Positions 7,799 to 15,564 of a stretch of DNA of 20,884 nt are shown one piece after another (position 1 is the stretch's first letter; the number at the start of each line of letters is the position of its first letter). The stretch comes from Flavobacterium sp. (lineage in GTDB: Bacteria; Bacteroidota; Bacteroidia; Flavobacteriales; Flavobacteriaceae), in the NCBI GenBank assembly GCA_004296145.1, contig SEBM01000010.1, positions 1 to 20,884 of the forward strand, written 5' to 3'. The translations under genes were made by a program, and so were the position numbers. Below the pieces are notes generated by a model, which was not told the DNA's origin, ran no database searches, and was given only the letters and a program-made list of their open reading frames with translations.

Positions 7799-8950
7799 TT
7801 ACAGTGATTGAATATGCTTGGCTACAATTCCAAAATTGATACCCTGAACCTGATCGACACCACTGAAATTAACCGCAATCAGCTGACCACATTCATTAAA
7901 AACCGGTGCACCACTGGCACCATGTGTAGAAGTTATACTGTATTGAATTTTATTTCCATCAGATTCTTTACTTATCTGACCGTTATAAAGCTGCACTTTT
8001 ATGCCTGAATTTGTCTGAGCCAAATCCATTCCCAGCGGATAGCCCACCATTATCGCTTTTTGGCCGGGAACCAGAGAAGAATCATTTTCAACAGTATTAT
8101 CAAGACTTATGATATTGGTAACAGTTTGCGGAGTTTTATGATCCGCTAGCTGTAAAACGCCTAAATCAACATTAGTATCTTCTGAAAGTTTTTTAATCTC
8201 ACAATTAATCCATTCATCATTAGAATTATGAAGGGCTACTTCAACGTCTATGGTTTTTATATATACTTCAATATTTTCTATAGAAACATATTCTTTTACC
8301 GGAATAGATGCTGCCAGATCAGTTGATGTTTTTGATGTATCAGTTTCTGTTTCTGTCTCATTAGAACTAACAAATTCTTCACCCGCTGGCTCACTGGTTT
8401 CTTCGCCTGATTCCTCATAATCTCCCTCTCCTTCGCCTTCATCATAAGACACCGAAGCATGTGACCAGTTTCTGTCAATAAAACTTTCATACTCATCTTC
8501 AGAAACATCTTTAGTAAGTATAGAAGCAATCTTCATTCGTAGATTTTGTAAAGTAATATTTACTTTTTCGCTCTCTTCTTCTGATGAATTCCATGGCTGT
8601 AAGACATGTCTATTAGTTATCATTTCTCCGTTTGTATCTACAAAAAAGCCAGTTCCGTAAATTGTTTCTTCCTTTGCGTCCTCAACATTCAGTTGAAATT
8701 CTTTTCCATTAATTTTGGCAAAATAGCCATATCTATGCTTGATAAGTACAACTGCTTCTTTGTAAGTGTCATAGATTTTGGTATCAGAATCTAAACAAAT
8801 AGCTTTTGGTTCATGTTTAAAATATTTAAATCCAACAAAAGATGCAGCACCGAGAAAGATAACACCGATGATAGCAAATTTGTAACGATTTCTTTTTTTG
8901 TTAATTGTTGTTTCTAAATCTTCGTTGGGAGCGATTTTTCTAATTTTCAT
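7799..8950 (-). CDS. Membrane-anchored trypsin-like serine protease
   Basis: The protein has 383 residues. A basic cytoplasmic N-terminus is followed by one membrane anchor (about 24-42), then a chymotrypsin-fold domain in the periplasm. The catalytic triad is visible: His115 in ITNRHVL, Asp262 in TNVDLGVLQL, and Ser346 in THGASGAPVF, a variant of the usual GNSGGP. Between His and Asp lies a very acidic Glu/Ser/Thr-rich insert (about 168-210) not found in ordinary HtrA proteins. There is no PDZ domain and the protein ends soon after the protease core. The closest type is the Trypsin_2/DegS-like group, placed by motif only. The VIT-VWA gene follows 85 nt downstream and may be co-transcribed, making that protein a possible partner or substrate. 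Confidence 0.88.
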   Translation of the reverse strand: MKIRKIAPNEDLETTINKKRNRYKFAIIGVIFLGAASFVGFKYFKHEPKAICLDSDTKIYDTYKEAVVLIKHRYGYFAKINGKEFQLNVEDAKEETIYGTGFFVDTNGEMITNRHVLQPWNSSEEESEKVNITLQNLRMKIASILTKDVSEDEYESFIDRNWSHASVSYDEGEGEGDYEESGEETSEPAGEEFVSSNETETETDTSKTSTDLAASIPVKEYVSIENIEVYIKTIDVEVALHNSNDEWINCEIKKLSEDTNVDLGVLQLADHKTPQTVTNIISLDNTVENDSSLVPGQKAIMVGYPLGMDLAQTNSGIKVQLYNGQISKESDGNKIQYSITSTHGASGAPVFNECGQLIAVNFSGVDQVQGINFGIVAKHIQSL

Positions 8951-9311
8951 TTAGAGTATTGGTTGAAAAGTGTTAATTGAATAGGTTTTGAATTAAAAAA
9001 ATCATATTTTATAGTACGTCTAATTTTTTTTCAAATGTAGTAATTTGTTTGCCAAAAAAAAGTAAAATAGAATCAATTGTATGTTCAATAGTAAACGAAT
9101 TTTGTTTTGTTTTTTTATGTCATTTAAGTACTTCTGAAAATATTTTATTGTAGAATGTTTTTAGGAATTTAAACTATTGTTTTTCAGTTGTTTGAGTATA
9201 AGGTTTGTTCGTTGCTGTAGAAATTTGGAAATTTGTTACTCCTAAAAGTAAGTGCTTAGGTTTTAAATATTGATAGTAAGAAAACGGAAAGGATATTCGT
9301 TTTTAAATAAA
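8951..9311. other. Intergenic region with promoter, no gene
   Basis: AT-rich spacer between the 3' end of lysS and the protease start. It holds the -7 motif at 9032-9039 and a weak short hairpin (CCTAA...TTAGG near 9243-9265). No ORF with a credible start was found. Confidence 0.5.
9032..9039 (-). promoter_or_regulatory. Bacteroidota -7 motif before the protease gene
   Basis: On the minus strand TACATTTG matches TAnnTTTG and would start a transcript about 75 nt before the protease ATG. No TTG box at the usual distance was found, so support is partial. Confidence 0.35.
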
Positions 9312-9344
9312 AAACCCGACAGGTTTTTAAAACCTGTCGGGTTT
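9312..9344 (-). terminator. 33-nt perfect palindrome, copy 2 (lysS terminator / dispersed repeat)
   Basis: Identical to 4864-4896, including the GAATAT flank on the right. On the minus strand the stem follows the lysS stop by 31 nt and is trailed by GGGTTTTTTATTT, a good intrinsic terminator tail. Confidence 0.85.
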
Positions 9345-9375
9345 GAATATAAATTCAATTTTGAAATTTTATCTT

Positions 9376-11079
9376 TTATTCCACCAATTCCACAAACTTA
9401 AACTCACCTTCAACAGCAACTTTAGTCAAGCCATGTTTAGATAAGTTTTTCATAGAAGCGTCCCATTTTTTACCGCTCAAATTAGCCGTAATTTTTAGTT
9501 GCTGAAGATCCATTTTATTATCATTTCCTTTCAATAAATCTACGATAAATTTCTCTTCATCAGAAAGTTCAACCTGAGCTAGTTTTTTCTCCGGACGCAT
9601 TTGCGGGAACAATAAAACTTCCTGAATAGAAGCATTGTTTGTCAAATACATAATCAAACGATCCATTCCAATTCCCATTCCAGAAGTTGGCGGCATACCG
9701 TATTCAAGCGCTCTTAAGAAATCTTCATCGATAATCCCGTTTGCTTCATCATCACCTTTTGCAGCCAGACGCATTTGATCTTCAAAACGCTCTCTTTGAT
9801 CAATTGGATCATTCAATTCAGAATAAGCATTTGCAATTTCTTTACCACAAACCATTAATTCAAAACGTTCTGTAAGTTCCGGATTATCACGGTGCTCTTT
9901 ACAAAGTGGCGACATTTCTTTTGGATAATCAGTAATAAAAGTTGGCTGAATATAATTTCCTTCACATTTAGCTCCAAAAATTTCATCAATCAATTTTCCT
10001 TTACCCATTGTGTTGTCAACATCAATTCCCATTCCTCTGGCAGCTTCAAACAATTCTTCTTCCGTTTTTCCGGAAATGTCAAAACCAGTAAAATGTTTAA
10101 TAGAATCTGTCATTGTAACGCGTGCATAAGGCGCTTTAAAGTTGATTGTGTGTTCGCCAAAAGTAACTTCGCTAGTTCCGTTTACGGCAATCGCACAATG
10201 CTCAAGCAAACCTTCAGCAAATTCCATCATCCAGTTGTAGTCTTTGTAGGCTACATATATTTCCATTGCGGTAAATTCAGGATTATGCGTTCTGTCCATT
10301 CCTTCATTACGGAAGTTTCTTGAGAACTCATAAACACCTTCAAATCCACCAACAATTAATCTTTTTAAATATAATTCATTCGCAATACGCATGTAAAGCG
10401 GAATATCAAGCGAATTATGATGTGTAATAAACGGACGCGCCGCAGCTCCACCAGGAATAGATTGTAAAACAGGAGTGTCAACCTCTAAATATCCGGCATC
10501 GTTAAAATAGCCACGCATTGAAGTAAACAACTTTGTACGTTTAATAAAAGTTTCTTTAACGTGTTGATTAACCGTTAAATCTACATAACGCATTCTGTAA
10601 CGCAATTCAGCATCGTTAAAAGCATCGTGAATATTTCCTTCTTCATCTACTTTTGGTAAAGGTAAAGGACGTAATGTTTTACTCAAAAAAGTAAATCCGC
10701 TCACACGAATACATTTTGCACCAACCTGAGTTGTAAACAATTCACCTTCAATACCAATAAAATCTCCTAAATCGGTTAATTTTTTGAATACTTGGTTGTA
10801 TAAAGTTTTGTCATCACCTTCACACAAAACATCACGATTCACGTACAATTGAATACGTCCTTCGCTGTCCTGCAATTCAGCAAAACAAGCTTTTCCCTGA
10901 TCACGAACACTCATCAAACGTCCTGCAACAATCACCTTCTTACCCTCTTCAAAAGACTCCTTTATTTGCTTCGAAGTATGATTTACAGGAAAAAGATTAG
11001 CGGGATAAGGATTTATTCCCAAGTTGCGTAAGTTCTGAAGTTTTTCTCTTCTAATGATTTCTTGTTCTGATAAGGCCAT
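9376..11079 (-). CDS. lysS: Lysyl-tRNA synthetase, class II
   Basis: The protein has 567 residues. It joins lysine to tRNA-Lys in the cytoplasm. An OB-fold anticodon-binding domain (about 48-135) is followed by the class II catalytic core. Motif 2 surrounds FRNEGMDRTHNPEF (256-269) and motif 3 is GMGIGMDRL (467-475). The segment MVCGKEIANAYSELNDP (409-425) is typical of LysRS. Most bacterial LysRS end near residue 500; here about 62 more residues (505-567) form a small helix-helix-strand region resembling a winged helix. I recall such extensions as usual in Bacteroidota. The -7 motif TATCTTTG lies 24 nt before the start, and the 3' end is followed by the strong palindromic terminator. Confidence 0.97.
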   Translation of the reverse strand: MALSEQEIIRREKLQNLRNLGINPYPANLFPVNHTSKQIKESFEEGKKVIVAGRLMSVRDQGKACFAELQDSEGRIQLYVNRDVLCEGDDKTLYNQVFKKLTDLGDFIGIEGELFTTQVGAKCIRVSGFTFLSKTLRPLPLPKVDEEGNIHDAFNDAELRYRMRYVDLTVNQHVKETFIKRTKLFTSMRGYFNDAGYLEVDTPVLQSIPGGAAARPFITHHNSLDIPLYMRIANELYLKRLIVGGFEGVYEFSRNFRNEGMDRTHNPEFTAMEIYVAYKDYNWMMEFAEGLLEHCAIAVNGTSEVTFGEHTINFKAPYARVTMTDSIKHFTGFDISGKTEEELFEAARGMGIDVDNTMGKGKLIDEIFGAKCEGNYIQPTFITDYPKEMSPLCKEHRDNPELTERFELMVCGKEIANAYSELNDPIDQRERFEDQMRLAAKGDDEANGIIDEDFLRALEYGMPPTSGMGIGMDRLIMYLTNNASIQEVLLFPQMRPEKKLAQVELSDEEKFIVDLLKGNDNKMDLQQLKITANLSGKKWDASMKNLSKHGLTKVAVEGEFKFVELVE

Positions 11080-11102
11080 TATATACTGTTTTTTTAAGTG
11101 TG

Positions 11103-11110
11103 CAAAGATA
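11103..11110 (-). promoter_or_regulatory. Bacteroidota -7 motif of lysS
   Basis: TATCTTTG on the minus strand matches TAnnTTTG and lies 24 nt before the lysS ATG, giving a leader of roughly 15-20 nt. A clear -33 TTG was not found. Confidence 0.55.
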
Positions 11111-11188
11111 AAGAAAAGAATGTAGATTTTAGAATGCAGGTTTTAGATTTTTTGCAGCAGCAATTTATTGTATTTCAATGACGTTTTG

Positions 11189-11255
11189 TCCCGCTATCCA
11201 CTTCAATCTTTTGCTTTTTAAGAAAAAAGCAAAAGGATTTCCGCTTCTATCGGGG
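11189..11255. repeat. Hairpin-forming intergenic repeat-like unit
   Basis: The core is a perfect 12-bp stem, CTTTTGCTTTTT (11208-11219) with AAAAAGCAAAAG (11224-11235), loop AAGA. Outer partly paired arms run from CCCG (11190) to CGGG (11254). The layout resembles dispersed palindromic units I recall from flavobacterial spacers; copy number cannot be judged from this window. Confidence 0.5.
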
Positions 11256-11304
11256 CTGGATTAGAAATTTTTGTTTTCAGAAGGTGTTTTAGTTGGAATG
11301 TTTT

Positions 11305-11398
11305 GTCATGCGAGAAGCAAGAATCACATTAGTAAAGTAAACTTCATAGAAATAAAAAAATATAACCGAAATGAGATTACTTCGTTACTCGTAATAAC
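11305..11398. repeat. Decayed long inverted repeat
   Basis: The left arm near 11305-11326 (GTCATGCGAGAAGC...) and the right arm 11373-11398 (GATTACTTCGTTACTCGTAA) are imperfectly complementary, with about 46 nt between them. It looks like an eroded copy of a mobile palindromic element; there is no coding capacity. Confidence 0.4.
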
Positions 11399-11421
11399 TT
11401 AAAAACTCAGTATATTAGCAA

Positions 11422-11444
11422 CTCAGAACCTCAGAACCTTTCAG
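11422..11444. repeat. Short tandem CTCAGAAC repeat before lipoprotein gene
   Basis: CTCAGAAC occurs twice in direct succession (11422-11429 and 11430-11437) and a degenerate TTCAG follows. Another CTCAG lies at 11406. The array ends 6 nt before the ATG at 11450, so it probably lies in the mRNA leader. Confidence 0.45.
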
Positions 11445-11449
11445 AAAAA

Positions 11450-12175
11450 ATGAAAAAACTGTTCGCTTTTTTATCTTTCATTATTATAACCAGCTGTCAA
11501 ATTACAGAAACAATTCATCTAAATCCAGACGGAAGCGGAATTATTGATGTCAGTTCCATCCGGGATGAAAACAGTTATTTGCAATTAACCGGCGGAAGTT
11601 ATTCAAACGAAGAAATTTTTAAAGACACTACTTATGTTTTTAATGATTATATAATCAAGTACGCAGAAAATTTCTCAAAACTTCCTTCGACAGAAAAAGC
11701 TATGTTTAATAAATATAAAGATGTCAGGGTTTATACAAAAGAAAGTTCATTCGAAAAAGAATACAAAAGTACCTTTACACAGGATTTTAATAAAGCAGAA
11801 GTTATTGCAGATTTATACAAAACGGCTGCATATGCTGCTGATCTTAAACACAATTATGCATTAAGCGCAGAAGAATATTATTATGATGTCAGTTTTTCTT
11901 TTGACGGTAAAACATTCAAAAGAATTGTCAAAATCACGGATCAGGAACAACTAAAAAAAGAGCAAAAACGAATTGAAAATTTTAAAAAGAAAAATGTCGG
12001 ATCCAACTTTTTGCACACACTGACTTTACAGTATTATTTTCCGAGAAAAATAAAATCAGTTTCAAACCCAAAAGCAATCATCAGCGATGATAAACAATCA
12101 CTTCAATTGGCTTTTCAAATTTTTGATTGCCAGCTAAATCCTGAAACTGGGAATCTTGAAGTAGTTTTAGAATAA
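11450..12175 (+). CDS. Lipoprotein, paralogue of the one before lipB
   Basis: The protein has 241 residues. The lipoprotein signal MKKLFAFLSFIIITSC has its Cys at residue 16. The next segment, ITETIHLNPDGSGIIDVSS, matches the start of the protein at 14807-15559 (FTENIYINDNGTGKFSVD). The C-terminal part also matches: FDGKTFKR with YNGKKFTR, and YYFPRKIKSVSNPKAIISDDK with YHFPKKIKKVSNPNALFSEDR. The middle differs and is rich in Lys, Glu and Tyr. I know no function; the family is an uncharacterised Bacteroidota lipoprotein type. It ends 8 nt before the stop of the convergent DUF1254 gene with no terminator between them, so the two transcripts probably overlap. Confidence 0.8.
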   Translation: MKKLFAFLSFIIITSCQITETIHLNPDGSGIIDVSSIRDENSYLQLTGGSYSNEEIFKDTTYVFNDYIIKYAENFSKLPSTEKAMFNKYKDVRVYTKESSFEKEYKSTFTQDFNKAEVIADLYKTAAYAADLKHNYALSAEEYYYDVSFSFDGKTFKRIVKITDQEQLKKEQKRIENFKKKNVGSNFLHTLTLQYYFPRKIKSVSNPKAIISDDKQSLQLAFQIFDCQLNPETGNLEVVLE

Positions 12176-12183
12176 AAATTAGT

Positions 12184-13590
12184 TTAAACCTTTTTTATTC
12201 CCGGCGGCTTCCAGTTTCCATCAAGCATTTCCTTTTTTGGCCAATAAACCCTCATTAATAAATTAAAATCGCTACTTGGTGATGGAAGCCAATTGGTCTC
12301 TTTACCTTTTTCGGGAGCATTTTTTTGAATATAAATATCGATCGATCCATCGGCATTGGATTTTAAATTACTTCGGTCTCCCAACGTATATCGATTGACG
12401 TTGTTATCAACAAAATATCCTTCAGGATTATACATTGTTAAAGACCAAAAAGCATTAGCCGGCGGTGTTTTTCCTTTTTCAAAGTGAAGAACATATTTAT
12501 TTGCTCCATTTAATTGTCTGCCGTCGCCGTCAAAATATGTAGAAGGATAAATGGCGTCTTCGCGCAGATTAGCGCCAAGGCCAAAATACGATGTAGCAGC
12601 TCTGCTGGTATAATCTGTACCGTAAGTGCCAATTACTTTATAGCCGACATTCCATCCGTTTACTAAATCTTTTTTATCTGACTTTGCATTATCAAAACTT
12701 TTAAAAATCTGATTGGTAATGTCATTTATTATTGCTTTTATTTCCGGTGAAAAAGAATTTAAATCAAACTTCTTACCGGCTCCAACTCCAATAGAAGAAA
12801 ATTTTTCTAACGTTTTTTGATCACTTGCAGGGGGAGGATTTTTAGCAAGTAAATCATTCACGAGATTAAAATATTCTTCAATCGGCATTTTTTTAACTAA
12901 TTGATTCGGATCTCCTTTTGGCATTGTAAATGGAGCTGCTTTTTTAATTCCTGCATTCGGTTTCTTTTCCCAGGCACTTAACGGAATAATTTTATATTGT
13001 TTTTGTAAAGGCGCAACATTTTTGATCCCGTCTTCTTTACTATTAACCTGTGTTCTGCCAATAATCCAAACCGTATTTGTGGGTGACTGAATTTGTTTTG
13101 TATTTTCCGGAGTTTTGCCTTTCCAATCCGGACCGTTAATAAAAAGGTTAATGGCTTTATTTCCTGTAGTTCTGGTTCCGGGAGACGAAAAAACATTAGA
13201 ATACGCATCCATCAAAGGCATCATATAATAGCGCCCATGTGTGTCTGGAAGAGATAAAATTAGTGGCTCTGTTGATAAATCAAGCCATGCAATAGAATAA
13301 TAAGTGTCTGCATTTGGACGAACAACATTTTTAAAACTGGCATCAGGAAAATCAGTATTATGTCTAAACTGATTGATAGGTGCATACATTTCGCCTACAT
13401 CGGGATGTGTCATTTGTCTGCGTGTAATGTCCATCAAAACCATTGGAAGTCCGTACAAATAAGCTTCTTTGGCAGTTTGAACAACTGTTGTGTCAACCGA
13501 TGTTTTTAAATCGGTTTTATTGTCCTGATTTTTTTTACAGCTTATGGTAAAAAGCAATATTAAAACGAAAGAAATTTTATACCAGTTCAT
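12184..13590 (-). CDS. DUF1254/DUF1214 lipoprotein
   Basis: The ATG at 13590 is preferred over the one at 13617 because it starts the lipoprotein signal MNWYKISFVLILLFTISC, Cys at residue 18. The protein has about 468 residues. An N-terminal DUF1254 region follows the signal (features include TRRQMTHPDVGEMYAPINQF and VVRPNADTYYSIAWLDL). A C-terminal DUF1214 region has LTMYNPEGYFVDNNVNRYTLGDR and a closing LMRVYWPK. The function of these domains is not established; both are beta-rich and occur together in exported proteins of many bacteria. The gene lies 27 nt after the metallo-beta-lactamase stop on the same strand, so they are very probably one operon. The upstream gene encodes an exported hydrolase, so both products act in the envelope. 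Confidence 0.85.
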   Translation of the reverse strand: MNWYKISFVLILLFTISCKKNQDNKTDLKTSVDTTVVQTAKEAYLYGLPMVLMDITRRQMTHPDVGEMYAPINQFRHNTDFPDASFKNVVRPNADTYYSIAWLDLSTEPLILSLPDTHGRYYMMPLMDAYSNVFSSPGTRTTGNKAINLFINGPDWKGKTPENTKQIQSPTNTVWIIGRTQVNSKEDGIKNVAPLQKQYKIIPLSAWEKKPNAGIKKAAPFTMPKGDPNQLVKKMPIEEYFNLVNDLLAKNPPPASDQKTLEKFSSIGVGAGKKFDLNSFSPEIKAIINDITNQIFKSFDNAKSDKKDLVNGWNVGYKVIGTYGTDYTSRAATSYFGLGANLREDAIYPSTYFDGDGRQLNGANKYVLHFEKGKTPPANAFWSLTMYNPEGYFVDNNVNRYTLGDRSNLKSNADGSIDIYIQKNAPEKGKETNWLPSPSSDFNLLMRVYWPKKEMLDGNWKPPGIKKV

Positions 13591-13617
13591 AACAATTGAT
13601 TTTAAATAATTAAACAT

Positions 13618-14559
13618 TTAATGTTTTTTATCACCTAATTCGGTTTTAATTTCATTTTCAAACTTAATATGTTCGCCCGCAATTCTTTTTTTATATCCTT
13701 CAGGATCAATCCAGGCTTTATATCCTTCGGTTTCGGCGCGGATTTTTTTATTTTCAAAATCAAAAAAATCGGTATGACAGGAAAGCCAGATATCTGGTTT
13801 CAGCGTTTCAAGTTTATTCAGTGTATTTCGATAATTTTTTTCGATGCCGGGGTAAGAAGGGTTTTTTATAAGTTTGTAACCCGGATTGATGCTGGTTCCG
13901 TCAGGAAAGACAACATTGTATTTTTGTCCGTCTACGATGATATCCGTAACCCATGTAGTATCTCCTTTTGTGTGTCCGGGCGTGTAGTAAGCGGTCATGT
14001 TTGTTTTACCTAATTTTATAATATCCCCATTATACAGAATCTGATCGGCTTTGACAGGATCAAACCAGAATTCAGGTACTTTTCCGTAATGAAAATCGGT
14101 TTTGCCGCCACTTTCCAAAAGTTCTTTTTCTTTTGCCATTATTGCAATTTTAGCGCCCGATATTTTTTTGATATAGGCATGTCCACCAACATGATCGCTA
14201 TGTGCGTGGCCAGATAATATGTATTTAATATCAGAAGGATTAAATCCTAGTTTTTTTATGGAAGATTCAATCATTGGACCTGAACCTGGCATTCCGGTGT
14301 ATAACAAAATAAGACCTGCATTAGTTGAAATCAGATACGAACCAAGTCCTTTTGTTCCAACAAAATAAATTGGTCCGGCAATTTGAATTGGCTCTGCAGG
14401 CTCTGTCCATTTTAATGTTTTTGAGGCTAAATTCAAAAAAAGAGCAGGATTCTTAGCGAGGGAATCACGTGTTTGTGCATTTAAATGCATATAGAAACTT
14501 AGAAAAAACAGTACAGAAATGCTCTTGAAGAAAAGTCTAATTTTTAGCGAAGTATTCAT
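13618..14559 (-). CDS. Subclass B3-type metallo-beta-lactamase-fold hydrolase
   Basis: The protein has 313 residues with a signal peptide (1-28, LNA before Gln-Thr). All B3 zinc ligands are visible: His118, His120, Asp122 and His123 in GHAHSDHVGG; His196 in TPGHTKGDTTW; and His262 in LSCHTDFF. B3 hallmarks are the YPGIEKNYRNTLNKL helix (236-250) and the TTW after the second His motif. These enzymes hydrolyse beta-lactams, including carbapenems, in the periplasm, but relatives with other substrates exist, so activity is not certain. One oddity: the Asp that usually sits in LLDGG/ILIDTG just before this region is Tyr87 (LILLYTGMP). It heads a two-gene operon with the DUF1254 lipoprotein. No regulator of the AmpR type is adjacent and no TAnnTTTG was found upstream. 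Confidence 0.9.
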   Translation of the reverse strand: MNTSLKIRLFFKSISVLFFLSFYMHLNAQTRDSLAKNPALFLNLASKTLKWTEPAEPIQIAGPIYFVGTKGLGSYLISTNAGLILLYTGMPGSGPMIESSIKKLGFNPSDIKYILSGHAHSDHVGGHAYIKKISGAKIAIMAKEKELLESGGKTDFHYGKVPEFWFDPVKADQILYNGDIIKLGKTNMTAYYTPGHTKGDTTWVTDIIVDGQKYNVVFPDGTSINPGYKLIKNPSYPGIEKNYRNTLNKLETLKPDIWLSCHTDFFDFENKKIRAETEGYKAWIDPEGYKKRIAGEHIKFENEIKTELGDKKH

Positions 14560-14781
14560 AATTGATATTTTTAAGTTAGAAAAAGCAATTTTGAAAACAA
14601 CAAATAGTCAGATCGGCATAAAAGAGATATAAAAGTATGATTTTTTTATTTAACTTGTTTATTTTTAATATGTTAAGTTTGTTTTGTGTTTGATGAAAGT
14701 TTTAATAAAAATGTGTTTTTAAAAAAAATAGGAAGTCTTTTTCAAAGAAATTCTTAATGAGATATATCAAAATACTCTTCG

Positions 14782-14789
14782 TATATTTG
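14782..14789 (+). promoter_or_regulatory. Bacteroidota -7 motif of the lipoprotein-lipB operon
   Basis: TATATTTG matches TAnnTTTG and ends 17 nt before the ATG at 14807. A TATCAAA/TTTGATA inverted pair (about 14764-14792) brackets it and could be an operator, though AT-rich chance is possible. Confidence 0.45.
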
Positions 14790-14806
14790 ATAAAAATTAC
14801 ACTACG

Positions 14807-15559
14807 ATGAAATTATATAAATTACTTTGTTTTTCATTTTTAATAGCAACGCTTACAAGCTGCACTTTCACTGAAAATATTTACATCAACGATAACGGAA
14901 CCGGAAAATTTTCTGTAGATATGGACGGTTCTTCTTTAATGGCAATGGCAGGCGATCAAATTGGTAATCAAATGGGAACTGCTGCCAAAAAAGACATTGA
15001 TTCTACTTTTACCTTCAAACAATTATTTGAACAGAAAAAAGACAGTATTGCTAAACTTTCTCCGGAATCTCAACAAGAACTCAAAAAAATAGAAAACTTT
15101 GTAGTGCACACCAAAATGAGTGCTGAAAAAAAAGAATTTGTAATGAATCTTTCTACAGACTTTAAAAATGTAAACGAATTACAGGATGTACTGCAAACGT
15201 TAAGCACTTTTCAAAAGTTAGAAAGTGGTGGCGCATCATCTCCTTTTGGAGGTAATTTTGGTAATAACAATAGTAAATTGAGTTATACTTATAACGGAAA
15301 GAAATTTACCAGAACAGCAGTAATAGACCAGCAAAAAGTAGCTGAAAAGGCGAAAGATACAGCTCCGGATATGTCTAAAATGATTTTTGCATCATCAAAT
15401 TATGTGATAAAATATCATTTTCCGAAAAAAATCAAAAAAGTTTCTAATCCAAATGCTTTGTTTAGCGAGGATAGAAAAACAATTACAATTCAATACCCTT
15501 TTACGGATTATATGGAGAATCCCGACAAACTTAACTTTGATGTTGAGTTTGAAAAATAA
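14807..15559 (+). CDS. Lipoprotein upstream of lipB, paralogue of 11450-12175
   Basis: The protein has 250 residues. The lipoprotein signal has its Cys at residue 19 (ATLTSC). After FTENIYINDNGTGKFSVDMDGSS it has a Met/Gln/Gly-rich stretch, a long Lys-rich helical middle, a GGASSPFGGNFGNNNSK low-complexity segment, and a C-terminal beta-like part with YHFPKKIKKVSNPNALFSEDRKT. The start and end match the protein at 11450-12175. I know no function. The stop lies 5 nt before the lipB ATG, so the two are co-transcribed from the -7 motif at 14782. That arrangement could simply share expression and need not mean a role in lipoate metabolism. Confidence 0.82.
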   Translation: MKLYKLLCFSFLIATLTSCTFTENIYINDNGTGKFSVDMDGSSLMAMAGDQIGNQMGTAAKKDIDSTFTFKQLFEQKKDSIAKLSPESQQELKKIENFVVHTKMSAEKKEFVMNLSTDFKNVNELQDVLQTLSTFQKLESGGASSPFGGNFGNNNSKLSYTYNGKKFTRTAVIDQQKVAEKAKDTAPDMSKMIFASSNYVIKYHFPKKIKKVSNPNALFSEDRKTITIQYPFTDYMENPDKLNFDVEFEK

Positions 15560-15564
15560 TTATA

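Noticed and set aside
9018..9024. Plus-strand GTCTAAT as another ECF -10 box
   Set aside because: No AAC box lies 16-17 nt upstream and no plus-strand gene starts nearby.
9892..10323. 143-residue plus-strand frame inside lysS
   Set aside because: It is antisense to the conserved catalytic domain of lysS and has the Phe/Ser-rich composition typical of such shadows.
13591..13617. Start at 13617 for the DUF1254 protein
   Set aside because: The nine extra residues precede an otherwise standard lipoprotein signal starting at 13590.
11450..15559. Transposon or integron carrying the lactamase
   Set aside because: No transposase, integrase, terminal inverted repeats or target-site duplication could be seen; insertion by other means remains possible.
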